DNA from: Mesostigma viride
Taxonomy: Eukaryota; Streptophyta; Mesostigmatophyceae; Mesostigmatales; Mesostigmataceae
NCBI GenBank assembly: GCA_009746045.1
Contig: RPFO01000231.1
Coordinates: 307,888-371,887 of the forward strand
DNA length: 64,000 nt
Direction of reading: 5' to 3'
Shown here in pieces: positions 22,204 to 32,892 of the stretch. Both the position numbers and the translations under genes were made by a program. The notes under the pieces are model-generated. The model was not told the origin of the DNA. It saw only the letters and a list, made by a program, of their open reading frames with translations, and did not search any database. Numbering within the stretch: position 1 is the first letter of the stretch; each line of letters begins with the position of its first letter.

Positions 22204-23572
22204 CTAGACAAAAAAATGTATCCTAATCCGGTAAAACCACCCTACCCGGGACGTGCGTAGACGATGATGACGCACCTGGGGCGGGCCTGGTACGGCCCGG
22301 CTTGTGCCGCTTGTTAGGAGCCTGCACCTCCGTGCGCTGGCCGTTGATGAAGAGCACGGGGGTGTCGTGGACGAGGCGGACGTAGACCTTCTGGCCTTCA
22401 TGCCTGGCCTTGATCGCCACGTCACTGCCCAGCAGACCGTTCTTGATGACTAGCTGGGCCGGGGAGAGGAGGTCGTCGAGGCTCGGCGCGTTTCTCCCGC
22501 CTAGGAGCTTGCGGGCCTGGAGTACCTTCACCTTGCTGGCCACATTCGCGAAGGTCACCCGGATGGGGCCAGGCTGGCCCGCCATCCAGGCTGCCGACTC
22601 AATGCGGATGCGTTCGTTGCCCAGATGCAGCCGGCCCACGATGAGGCTGTGATACAGGCGTTGCGCTAGCATCAGGTCCGTTTCTGGCTGCTGCGCGATC
22701 TGGAAATACCGGACCACTATACTGCGTGAGCGCAGGTCCTCCTCGACAGCAGTCTTGTGGGCTGCAGCCCCCCTGCGTGCGGCATCCTCCATCAGGTTGG
22801 CAATGTCTGTCTGTTTAACCATGTTAGCGTAGCTGGTGGGTGCGGGGGCGGCTGGCTGGGGCGGGCTGGTCATGGCGGCCTTGACCTCGGCAATGCTGGA
22901 GTGGAGCTCAGCATGGTGTCTTGACGGATAGCGGTGGATAGGGCGCCGAGTTGAGCGGCCATGTCTTCGACTTTCTGGTTGAGCTGGCGCAGGGTTGCAT
23001 CCGGGGAAGCAATGGGGGTATTGGCGGTGCCGTGCTCGGCATCCTCGAAAGCGGCAACAAGTGCCCGGAGGCAAGGGGCCTTCGCGTAGCTCAGAAAAAC
23101 AGAAAGACGAAGCTGGGGCAGCTCCAGATGGCGAACGTCGTCCACCGAAGTCTCGCTAGACGTGCTGGGAAAATATAACTCATGGCCGTTGGCGTGCAGG
23201 TGGTGCAGGATAGCCTGCGCCTGCTCTGCGGTAAGCGAAAAGAACCGGTGCTCGGCGACAGCCTTGCCAGGCCATGAAGTCCGCTGGGTTAAACTCAGCG
23301 TCGGCGATGGCGTCGTCTTCGTCGTCGTCAAGGGGGTCGTCCTCAGGGGAAACCTCGCTGGAAAAAGGAGCCGCAGGCGGAGGGATCTGGCTGTCCATCT
23401 CGTCGGCGGGGCCGGCGCAATGCCGCTTAGACGAAACGTTAATGGCGGCTTCAGCAGACGATGGCTGGGTCGCAATGGTGTCCACAGCGTCGACTAGTTG
23501 CGTGATGGTGTGAGGCGCTGAATCCTCCCCATCGGCGGGGGAGTGGGAGGCGGCTGAAGGTGATTCCGCCAT
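22204..23572 (-). CDS. LINE-type ORF1 protein without ORF2
   Basis: - strand, starting at ATG 23572. An acidic N-terminal part (DPLDDDEDDAIADAEFNPAD) is followed by a region with FFSLTAEQAQAILHHLHANG, a predicted coiled coil (LRQLNQKVEDMAAQLGALS), and a C-terminal RRM-like domain (SRSIVVRYF ... GPIRVTFANVASKVKVLQAR ... LSPAQLVIKN) as found in ORF1 of L1-like non-LTR elements, which binds element RNA. The frame shifts twice, near 23.27 and 22.9 kb, so it is broken or contains assembly indels. No endonuclease or RT follows on its 3' side, where the polyglutamine gene's 3' end lies. LINE copies are usually 5'-truncated, so an ORF1 lacking ORF2 is odd. A domesticated gene is an alternative. Confidence 0.6.
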
Positions 23573-23900
23573 GGCTACTTTCCGGAAAATACGATCCCTG
23601 CCTGCGCTGCGTTTTATGATATTGCGCTAAATCTTGGGCGATGGCGGCTGAAAATTATATCATCGTGTTCGTCATCAAAAGACGCTTCTACTGCAATTCA
23701 CCCGACCAAATTTCATGCCCGGATGTAAAAGTTATGAGCATTCTCGGCATCCATAGCTCGCCACACCGTAATAATACACACAACAAACCACATACTGTAA
23801 AGGTAAACCTTGAGGCACCTAGAGCAAGTGTTGCTTACATTCCACTCTTGCAGGAAGTAGCCTAGAATGTATTAAAAGCCATATGCCCCTTCTCAGGGAT
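23573..23900. other. Intergenic stretch
   Basis: Upstream side of the LINE-type ORF1. No gene, RNA or repeat that I can support. Confidence 0.4.
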
Positions 23901-24254
23901 ATGTGCTACATATTCTCCCAACGGAGTTATGTTACAATTCAATTCAATTCAATTCAATTCAATTCAATTCAATTCAATTCAATTCAATTCAATTCAATTC
24001 AATTCAATTCAATTCAATTCAATTCAATTCAATTCAATTCAATTCAATTCAATTCAATTCAATTCAATTCAATTCAATTCAATTCAATTCAATTCAATTC
24101 AATTCAATTCAATTCAATTCAATTCAATTCAATTCAATTCAATTCAATTCAATTCAATTCAATTCAATTCAATTCAATTCAATTCAATTCAATTCAATTC
24201 AATTCAATTCAATTCAATTCAATGTGCTACAGATACTCCCAACGGAGTTATGTT
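23901..24254. repeat. (AATTC)n microsatellite flanked by a 33-bp direct repeat
   Basis: About 57 uninterrupted copies of AATTC (23935-24221). On each side lies the same 33-bp sequence with two differences, beginning ATGTGCTACA and ending GGAGTTATGTT (23901-23933 and 24222-24254). The long FNSIQ open frames are artefacts of the repeat. Confidence 0.97.
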
Positions 24255-25250
24255 CCTAATTAATTACGTGTAGAGCGACTAGATTCATGACCTAGACGGT
24301 GGGGCCGGAAACAGCTCGCTTGATCAGGGCGTGTGTTTCGAGCCTAACTGGCCAGGATCGAGAGTCTAGTGGTGAGCACCATTGCTGCTATCGCTCTCGG
24401 ACCAGCATTTACGAGGAAATACCCGCAAATAGAAAACCACTGAAAAGGTCTAGCTAGTCAGTCATTATGTTAGCCACGCCATGTTTCCAAACGTCCAACA
24501 AGAACTACACACGGTGGAAAGGCGAAAATCCGGTCCGGAGGGCATCACTTTCTAATGTGCAGCGGCATTCAACCAAAAGCCCGCGTATGCCAGAAAACTT
24601 CGTGTTACTGTAGCGACGCGACGGTGTGGACAACGAATCCAGTGCCAAGCTCGGAACGGTCGCAAAGGAGATCTGGCATCACAGGTTTCAGATGCGCTGA
24701 GATACTACGCGATCCAGCCGGTCCACGACCTGTTTGTAGAGCTTGTGCCAAGGGGCAGCACCGAACAGATGTGGGTGACGTTGCAAAAACACCGGACTTG
24801 ACGGATCATAATGTCTCGGTCATAGTCTTTGACCAACAAACGATGCAAGAGTTCAACATTTCTATTATAACCAAACATCCTAGCTCACTTAAGGCCCTGT
24901 TATATTGGACAGCCATATCCAGTAGACAGGAAGTCTTGTGTCTGTACCAACAAGCAGAGAGACTCCCGACCTAAAGGGGACCATAGCTCTCTACCGCCGT
25001 TGTACATTCTGTTAGGAGAGCCCTACAGAAGAAAACCGGCCACACTCAGTTGAATCCTGGAGATCGAATACAAGGGGTTTCCCCTGTCTCTTGGGATTTG
25101 ATAAGTCCGTTCTGTCTTTAAGGACGGCCGGAGGTAAAAAATCTGTGCATTTAGTGGAGCAGAGGCCACCATTCTATTCTGTTACATATAGCTCACCCTG
25201 TCCAGAAGCTCACGCCCGGCAGCGACTTCATATTAGAATGTTGTATAGTT
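24255..25250. other. Intergenic stretch, no supported gene
   Basis: About 1 kb. A + strand frame of 139 codons (24555-24974) lacks recognisable features and looks fortuitous. This side is downstream of the - strand glycosyltransferase-like gene. Confidence 0.4.
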
Positions 25251-26810
25251 CTAGCACGCCAAATGGCAGGTGCTGTTGCCAGCAAATGCGTCAAATGTCG
25301 GACCCAGCACGCGCTCGCACGTCCGGAACTTGTCGGCCACCTGCCATCTGCTATCCAGCAAGTAGCGCGGCATGCTCGGCTGCGCGTTGTAATCCAGGCC
25401 CAGCGGCCCCGCGTAGGCCTCCTCATACTTCAACACGCCCACCTCCATCAGCCCACCGTAGCGCTCATGGACAGCCTTCTTTAGGTCATCTGGGCTAAGG
25501 TGCCCTCCCTTGTAGTTGGTCGAGTGCGCCTGGTTGAGCACCCAGATATCTCCCAGCACCAGCGTGGCAAAGTCAAAGCAGGTCATGCCCGCCCACCAGC
25601 ACTCTATGGACCCCCACCAGGTGGCATCGTCCAAGTTGTGCAGCGGCAGAAGCACGGGCACCGCGCGCCGGTGGAGCGCCATGAAGCAGAAGTCCACCTT
25701 GCTCGCCGTGAATAGCCGCAGGGGGAAACCGCGGGGGTCTGGCTGCTGCTGCTGCTGCTGCTGCTGCTGCATGCTGCTGCTGCTGCTGCAGTTGCTGGTC
25801 GCTGGGCCAGGTTGCAGCTGCTGTTGCTGGTCGCTGCCATCGCCTGCGTGTTTGGCCACGCTTGGTTGCTGCATGGTCACATACACGACCACCTCCCCGG
25901 GCTTGAAGATGACGGGGGGGTTACATGACAACAATACCAGCCCAGCTGTACCTTGAATTTTCTCTTTACTCTTTTTCAACGGGATGCTTGATTGTTGGCA
26001 GCAGTTTTGTACAGGTGGGTGTGCCCCCCCCTGCTGCTCTTCGTTAACTGGCAAAGGGTTCATGGGCTGGCAGGTCAGAAGTGGGGGAGGGGCTGGGCTC
26101 ACGAATGGCAATGACGCAGTGCCAGGTGTCGCAGTCACGTTTACCACATGCGTCACCATTTGGGATCCATCAACGCGCGCAACGCCGTTGCTGTTCGGCG
26201 TCGCTTGGGAGCACAGCAGCCGGGTCTTCTTTTCGTCTGGCAATGGGGGTGGGGGTGGGCTCATGATCCCCTGGTCAAAGGGGTCATACCCAGGGACAAT
26301 CACTGGCGCTTGCAGCGAGAGGATCGCCGCTTCAAACGCCTCGTAAGGCTCCAGCCATTTGGGCATGAAGGCTGGGTTCTTAAGACCGAGCATGGTGTCC
26401 CAATCCGCCATGATCCAGTAGTCGTAGGCTGCGCCGCGCTCCGCCTCGATGCGGAACGCTTCCCGCGCGTTGTCGTTGCGCCCTCGGGTGAAGGTTTGGC
26501 TTGGGATGCGCAGACAGTAGAGTTTTCCAGGGCCCCTATCCCACGCGAGACCGCACGGCTTGTCGTCGGGGTTGTATATGACCAGGAGCAGATCCCCTTG
26601 CCCGTGAATGGGCTCTAAAACGCGCCGAATCCATGGCTCGCCATGCGCTTCATCGGGAATATTGACCATGTACAGCACACGTCGTTGCGAGATGGCGACG
26701 GATATTCCAGCTCCCTCGGTTCCGCCCGAAACGTGGACTACAATGCGGACGAACAGTGCGAGCAATAGCGCATGGACGGCACTAATATTTCTAGGACTCG
26801 CAGCAGCCAT
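25251..26810 (-). CDS. Signal-anchored glycosyltransferase-like protein
   Basis: An intact single-exon frame of 519 residues. The N-terminus has a hydrophobic signal or anchor (~11-27, VHALLLALFVRIVVHV). The first domain holds YDYWIMADWDTMLG with a D-x-D-like DWD at ~136-138, the usual metal/nucleotide-sugar site of Golgi glycosyltransferases. Residues ~205-375 are a low-complexity insert with Pro, Ser and a poly-Gln run. The C-terminal ~140 residues (DFCFMALHRRAVPVLLPLHN, WWGSIECWWAGM, VLGDIWVLN) look globular and resemble, from memory, uncharacterised algal secretory proteins. The likely place of action is the secretory pathway, making glycans of the cell wall or surface. Start: first Met before the hydrophobic segment. 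The function is inferred; a DxD-like motif alone is weak evidence. Confidence 0.6.
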   Translation of the reverse strand: MAAASPRNISAVHALLLALFVRIVVHVSGGTEGAGISVAISQRRVLYMVNIPDEAHGEPWIRRVLEPIHGQGDLLLVIYNPDDKPCGLAWDRGPGKLYCLRIPSQTFTRGRNDNAREAFRIEAERGAAYDYWIMADWDTMLGLKNPAFMPKWLEPYEAFEAAILSLQAPVIVPGYDPFDQGIMSPPPPPLPDEKKTRLLCSQATPNSNGVARVDGSQMVTHVVNVTATPGTASLPFVSPAPPPLLTCQPMNPLPVNEEQQGGAHPPVQNCCQQSSIPLKKSKEKIQGTAGLVLLSCNPPVIFKPGEVVVYVTMQQPSVAKHAGDGSDQQQQLQPGPATSNCSSSSSMQQQQQQQQQPDPRGFPLRLFTASKVDFCFMALHRRAVPVLLPLHNLDDATWWGSIECWWAGMTCFDFATLVLGDIWVLNQAHSTNYKGGHLSPDDLKKAVHERYGGLMEVGVLKYEEAYAGPLGLDYNAQPSMPRYLLDSRWQVADKFRTCERVLGPTFDAFAGNSTCHLAC

Positions 26811-26849
26811 TGCTTATACCGATTAATGTGCTCACCGGCGTGGAATATC

Positions 26850-26862
26850 CGCATATATACGA
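26850..26862 (-). promoter_or_regulatory. TATA-like box upstream of the glycosyltransferase-like gene
   Basis: GCATATATACG lies 40-50 bp upstream of the start codon at 26810, read on the - strand as CGTATATATGC. The position fits a TATA box with a short 5' UTR. AT-rich sequence is common here, so this is tentative. Confidence 0.3.
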
Positions 26863-27390
26863 CGTACTTAGAACACTGCAATATGTACATCTAGTCCAGC
26901 TTCATGCTTGTCCTAGCTAGTGCCGTTCGCGCTAGCTAGCTAGTATCCATATATTAGCAGTCATAGCGTGCTTGATAGACACTGCTGCACCATCATTGTC
27001 CATTGTAAAAACAATATATGCTGGCTGCCTTAAGCAGCGTAACCTGCTGTCGATAGGGCAATTACCAAAACAAATGCGTCTCCGCCAGTCTCCGGACAGG
27101 TAATTAATTCCGGCATCTATCTATAAGTGCAAGAGCGCCAACCGATAGGTTTAACCCGTTTTGGAAAACTGGCGATTACACAATTGCGATTACACCATTG
27201 TCGTCGTTAGCCTTGTAACAAGGCGTGGGAATCACCCCACAAGCACAACAACTGTTTTTGTTGTGCTCAAAAACAACATCGACTCTTGTCATGTGTCACC
27301 CCACAACCACAACAAGACTACAGTAGTGTAGTGTACGTGAATGTGCGCACGACAACTCGAGGTATAACACTAGTTGTAAGTTACGGTTGC

Positions 27391-28511
27391 CGCCCACACT
27401 TCGGCGGCGTAACTTAACGCGGGAACGTAACCTTAAGAGTCGTAACTTAACGCGGGAATGACTGTAGTAAGTGTTTTTTTTATACAATATCCCTGCCATA
27501 TCTAGGGAAAATCCAGCGGAGCGCATTATAAAAAAAAATCATCTCTGGTGAATAGTATTTGGAATATAAAAATAGTTGGATAATAAAAATATCCACTCTA
27601 GTGACTCTACCCGAAAATAATGACGGCCCTCGGCCGTGAAAGATTCTCTGCTGCACGTGCGGCGCGGGATCCTATTGACTGACCAGGGGGGGTGTCCGAA
27701 ACAAAAATATCAGACACATACGCTGAAAATTCCCAAAAGTTGGCCCTTGGACCCTACCTACCTAGCACGTAGGCGCTATACCTAGCGAAACCCTGAGGTC
27801 CCAAGGGTTATAGGGGTCGACCTTGGGAGCAAAATGATCAGCTCCGCGAGCTCTACCGTTTGAGCATATTGGTGTATGGGAAAATTCCGGTTTTCTACTA
27901 AATGGGTCATTGGCCAGCGCGACGCGATCACTGGCACGGCACGGCGCTGGATAGCCGAAGCCTTGTAGTGGTGGCAGACGGCAGCATACTTCCATGCCTA
28001 GGGGCCGCACCATCTTGCGGGCAAACCCCCCCCCTCTATGGTACCTGCCAAAGTTTTGACTGCAGATTTGGGTTCAGCTCGCCAAGTGCTATCAGTTTGT
28101 CCGTCAAACCGTTTCAAAATTCCGACCATACAGGGAGCTAGCAGAAAATCCAAGTGTTTTGTTGTAAAAAACCCATATCGGCGCGACACCCTACCTACCT
28201 ACCCTTTAAGTTAACGGTTTTTGAGGCTCTGTAACTTCTAACCTAGAGACCCCCTGGGGTTGCGACCAGTGGCAAACATGCTTGTTTTCGCGAGATCTAC
28301 TCGAATCCAGCGTCGTGTAAATTTTCTTGTTTTTGGACACCCCCCCTGGACTGACTAACCCGAAAAGATACTCAAAATCCGCTCGCTATCCACTTGTCTC
28401 GCTCTCGTGGCGCTCTTGCACGTCCCTGCGGTCGCCGCCCAAACTTCGGCGTCGCAACTTAACGCGGTAATGCAACCTTAACAAACGCAACTTAACGCGG
28501 TAATGACTGTA
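27391..28511 (+). repeat. ~76-bp direct repeat pair
   Basis: 27391-27466 and 28435-28511 align along their length (about 84% identical) and each contains TAACTTAACGCGG twice. They bracket the TIR element at 27683-28349. No gene lies in 26.9-29.3 kb that I can support. Confidence 0.7.
27683..28349. mobile_element. Short TIR element (MITE-like)
   Basis: 667 bp with inverted ends CCAGGGGGGGTGTCC / GGACACCCCCCCTGG, the similarity continuing inward as RAAACAA. It is flanked on both sides by ACTGA (27678-27682 and 28350-28354), a 5-bp target duplication. It has no coding capacity, so it is a non-autonomous DNA transposon. I cannot assign the superfamily. Confidence 0.8.
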
Positions 28512-28624
28512 TTATAACCCTGTCGGACCACCGGCGCGGGAATAATAAACTCAACTCAACTCAAGGCCGTCCTTGGCCGACGAGAGACGAAACCGACGAA
28601 GAGGGGAAGGCTAGGTGCCCTACT

Positions 28625-28960
28625 GTTGTTTTGTTGTTGTTGTTGTTGTTGTTGTTGTGTCCCACGCCGCATATGGGCAGCAGAGAATCTATAGGTGCCC
28701 TACTGTAGCGCGATCTCGAATGGATTCCCTGACACATCCCAAATCTCAGGGTTCAGCGCGGGTGTATCTGATGATGCAGCCGCACACGTCATAGTAATGA
28801 AGTATCCGGCCCTCGGCTACTATAGAATCTCTGCCCATGTGCGGCGTGGGACACAACAACAACCAACAACTGTAGCGCGATATCGTATGGATTGATTGGA
28901 TTCCCTTGTTGTTGTTGTTGTTGTTGTTGCCCACGCCGCACATGGGCAGCAGGGTGCTGA
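28625..28960. repeat. Inverted and direct copies of a (TTG)n-linked box
   Basis: A block with a TTG run followed by CCCACGCCGCATATGGGCAG occurs at ~28625-28692, inverted at ~28818-28870, and again direct at ~28904-28958. The first two form a palindrome with a ~125-bp spacer, a fold-back arrangement. A weaker relative lies at ~27640-27665. Confidence 0.7.
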
Positions 28961-29375
28961 GAGATTTGAGGGCCAGGACACTGAACAGCATGCCATCACA
29001 AACATACAAGAACTCGGCCACTAAAGAACGTGAAAGCTGATTTGGCACCAAGCCTTTCATTTTTCATTTTTTTTTTTTGTTGTTGCCGGGTTGTTTATCC
29101 ACGCCAGCAGAGATTTGGAAACGGCATTTTTTTTGTATGCATTCTAGTGACCACGTGACGGCCACGAGGTACGTCCTGATTGCAACCCGACGCTGGGGTG
29201 CTGACTGCCGGCTGTTGGCAGCTACAATTGTTCCTTTGTCGGACAACGTCCGCGGGCGCGGGAATCAACACAACTCATGATGCCGGACTCAACCACCCGA
29301 CATATTATTATTGCCAGCTCGCAAGTAATCGTCATTCTCAGTCGGTACATTAGCTGCACGCCCGCGCCCCCGGCA

Positions 29376-29385
29376 GCCACCATGG
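29376..29385 (+). promoter_or_regulatory. Strong start context
   Basis: GCCACCATGG surrounds ATG 29382, a textbook Kozak context. An in-frame ATG upstream at 29277 has a poorer context and would place 35 residues before the signal peptide, so 29382 is preferred. Confidence 0.6.
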
Positions 29386-29619
29386 CGCGGTCGAGCCTGC
29401 TGCCCTGCCTGTTTTCGCGCAAAGTTATCGGATTGGCGGCAGTTTTCCTTTTTGTATCCGTGCAGTACTGTTCATGCGCATGCGCCGACTCGAGCTCAGC
29501 GGCCCTGGGCGAACATCAGCCAGCTGGTCACAACCCTGAACTTCCAGAGAACCTCGTTCCGGCGGAATATATGGAGCAGTTAGAGTCGGGCGGGTCGAGT
29601 CACGCGCGGAAACTTCTAC
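29382..29619 (+). CDS. Signal-peptide exon (exon 1 of the modular gene)
   Basis: 238 nt encoding 79 residues plus one base. The N-terminus MARSSLLPCLFSRKVIGLAA continues as VFLFVSVQYCSCACADS: a basic n-region, a hydrophobic core and an Ala/Cys-rich probable cleavage site. A hydrophilic segment follows (PELPENLVPAEYMEQLESGG). A GTATGT donor at 29620 ends it in phase 1, exactly the phase required by every module exon downstream. Without splicing the frame stops at ~29690. It could instead belong to a separate small secreted gene. Confidence 0.6.
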
Positions 29620-30012
29620 GTATGTTTACGCCTGCGCGCGATTGCTATCGTGGTAACCTATATATTATACTTCTACACAGACCCATATGAGCGCGGTTTA
29701 TCGCGCCATGCAAGTATATATGCTGCATTTAGCTATATATTCCCTCTTGGTCTCGACGTTGGTCCATTTTTCAAACGTAAAACGCTGCACGTTTCCGTCT
29801 CATGAACGAGTACTAGTTGTCATATACGATATGTAGTAAATATCGTGTATAGATCCGGACCACGTTGGCAGCTTGGTATTCTATGTCGCAGATCGAGCTT
29901 CCGGTCCTGGTTTTAGGCCTAGCTGTATGCATGAACGTATACCGTTGTCTGGTTAATTGATGCATACTAGCTAGCTATATTTTAGTAGTAGTTATATAAG
30001 AAGAGGAGGGAG

Positions 30013-30345
<333 letters not shown>

Positions 30346-31324
30346 CACGGAGGAGGCAGGGAGGGACGGAGGGAGGCAGGGAGAACCTAAATGAATACGT
30401 AAGCACAGCAAGGTTAACAACTTGCGATGGTATTTTTATTTGGACTGTAGTCCATTTTACATAGCAGTGAATGTAAGAACTCAGCGCTACTGTAATTTAT
30501 TTTCCACCATATGTAGAAGTATTAGGATCCAATGCAATGCTCCCCAGCCCCCAGCCTCCATATTCCCCTCTTCATGCACCTGTCTAACTAAATTGGCCAT
30601 CATGCAAATAATCTTACAAATGTTCTAAATACAAAGCTTGAGTTATGATTATGTTCCTCATGCGACTCTCTTATTACTTCAGTTCTCACTATCAATTTTA
30701 GATTTCCAAAGAACAAGCGGATTCAGTACACAATAACCAGTTGATCATATACGAATGATATCATAACAAATTTTCTTCTATCACTACGAATACATATATG
30801 TAGCACAAATTATGCGAGTATTTATTAAAACGTTTATTTAATGAAGTTAATCATCACACATGAAAGCATTGGTGGTAAAACCGTTTACCGCAATATTTAA
30901 GCACTGATTTTGGTGAATTAAATAATTTGGGCGATGAGAGTATCGGATTTTGGTCCGTGCCATCCAAGTATTGACCAAATTCCTGGCATATATGATATGC
31001 AGATTCTGAGTGCCCTCTGACATCGAGATCTGTCGCTTGCGCTATTCAAACTTGAGATTCGTTCGACCCCAAAATGTCCTTAACTTGGCCTCAGTGTTTA
31101 TGGCTTTCACCCATTTGACGCTGAGGGGCAAGCATACATCCATTTTCACTATAGCTGATTTGTAGCCATAGTATTGATCACGCTGTTCAAACTGAAAACG
31201 GACTTTCCATTATGTAAGGCATGATCCAGGATCCTCTCCCAGACATCTAGCTGTCGATTGCGCTACTCAAAATTAAATTCGGACTTGATTTTCGAGGGTC
31301 CCCCAAATGCTTTCACATGTTGTA
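30346..31324. other. Intron 1 sequence left of the Copia-like element
   Basis: About 1 kb of AT-rich sequence with no exon, RNA gene or repeat I can support. No four-Cys module is present here. Confidence 0.4.
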
Positions 31325-31329
31325 CATAC

Positions 31330-31943
31330 AGTTGAGTGAGAGTTTACCACCGAGGGAATCCATGGCTCTTGCAGGAAAGTTGCCTTTATTATAATAAGCA
31401 AACACAGACGTAAGTCACGTCAAGTCCGAGACTGCACGTAGCACAGACGACAGGGTCGTTGTGCCAAGAGAGCGTGCACGCAAGAGCTGGCGTCCCGGTG
31501 CGACCAAGTCACACATATAGCTTGCTAGGGACGCGTCCAAGTATTCAGCTGTACTGTCACAGCTGAACTGTCAATCAATTGATTACACGGACTCTGGCAC
31601 GCCTTTGGCGCGCAGATCTATCAATTGTCCATACGGCTAGTCCTGTGGACCTATCCGTACACTACTCAGCATCAATTGTCTCATAGGTCCTGGCGCGCTA
31701 CAGCGCCTACCTATCAATTGACCATCAAGTCCTGTACAAGTCCTGTCAACGTCCTGCGGACTATCAAAGTGACACTTGTACATCCTGTGTCCGTACGCGC
31801 CCACAGTGGCGCGCCGGGTACTGTCGGCACAGCCTAGGAAACGTCATAACTTTTACGTTCCTTAACCAAATGAGGCGTTCAAGGTGCCGTTGGAAAGAGC
31901 GTAACAATCTCTATCCATCTAACGTAAATCCTTTACGTTAACT
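31330..31943 (-). repeat. 3' LTR of Copia-like copy 2
   Basis: 614 bp, + strand ends AGTTGAG...GTTAACT, giving inverted AGTT/AACT termini. It matches 38547-39162 along its length with about a dozen substitutions. It contains the same TTTCCAACG...CGCCTCATTTGG core as the LTRs of copy 1. Confidence 0.92.
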
Positions 31944-32892
31944 CCAATCCCTTCTTTTCTTTAGGGATCACATCCCCTGCCAGGGACCCTTGAAGTAGCT
32001 TGAAATGTCCTTCACTCCAGCTTGAAGCTTGAACAGATGTCTTTAATGGCCAATGCCATTCCCCCAGCCCTTTCTTTTAAGGAACTGGAAAAGAAACAGA
32101 TCTGCCACAGGGAAAACCATTTCATGAGAAATGGATAAAAACCTATGGAAGTGGCATTACAGAGTACCACCAGATATTAGAAACACACAAAATTAAATAC
32201 ATACAGGTTAATTCTATGAGGTCTTCTCCAGGAATTAATCCCATCACCTCGGTAGAGCCTCCAGTACAATGACCTTCTGGCGGTGAGTTACATTAATCCC
32301 AGATACTAATCCCATAAAACCCAGTACATATTCAATATAAGTACAATAAATCCATGACAATTAAAATACCACTTGACAAAGTAAGGCGTATTACAATAGT
32401 TTCCCCGTCATTCTCTCAACAGGTTAGTATTGGCGCCCGTCTTACGGCGCCCGTCTACTTGTCAGATGATAAATTGCCACAGCAAACAAATGACAAAATG
32501 AAACACATAGGCAACAATTAAATCCTGCCCTGGGGAACTAGGGAAGTCTGAACAGGTAAAACACCTGAGCAGGCCAGCTTGTAGAAACATAATACCAGGG
32601 AATCGAACCCCGCCCTATAAACCCCAGAATAAAGGTTCCCAGACCATTGTGAGAGGTATGTACAAATATACATTTTTTTAAATAGAATACATGGTCTGTA
32701 ATGGACCTGTCAACCTTGTGTAGTCAACAGCATGAACCCCAGCCAAAACCTGGCTGTATCCTGATTAAAATCAGAGTGAGTGTACCATGGTCCATGAGCC
32801 TTAGTACAGACTAAAATACAGGTATTATGCCAGTCACAATGCTGACACTACCACACAATCTGCTCTCCAATGCCCTATAACCAGGCACCAGC
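31944..32892 (-). other. 3' noncoding region of Copia-like copy 2
   Basis: Polypurine tract at the LTR border, paired GGGCGCC boxes (32432-32452) and a T-arm-like GGGTTCGATTCCCT box (32597-32610), in the same order and at similar spacing as in copy 1. No coding frame. Confidence 0.65.

Noticed and set aside
23883-24273. FNSIQ-repeat open frames
   Set aside because: Product of the AATTC microsatellite in three frames; no start context or splice evidence.
24555-24974. 139-codon + strand frame
   Set aside because: No domain, poor start context and low-complexity neighbourhood; most likely chance.
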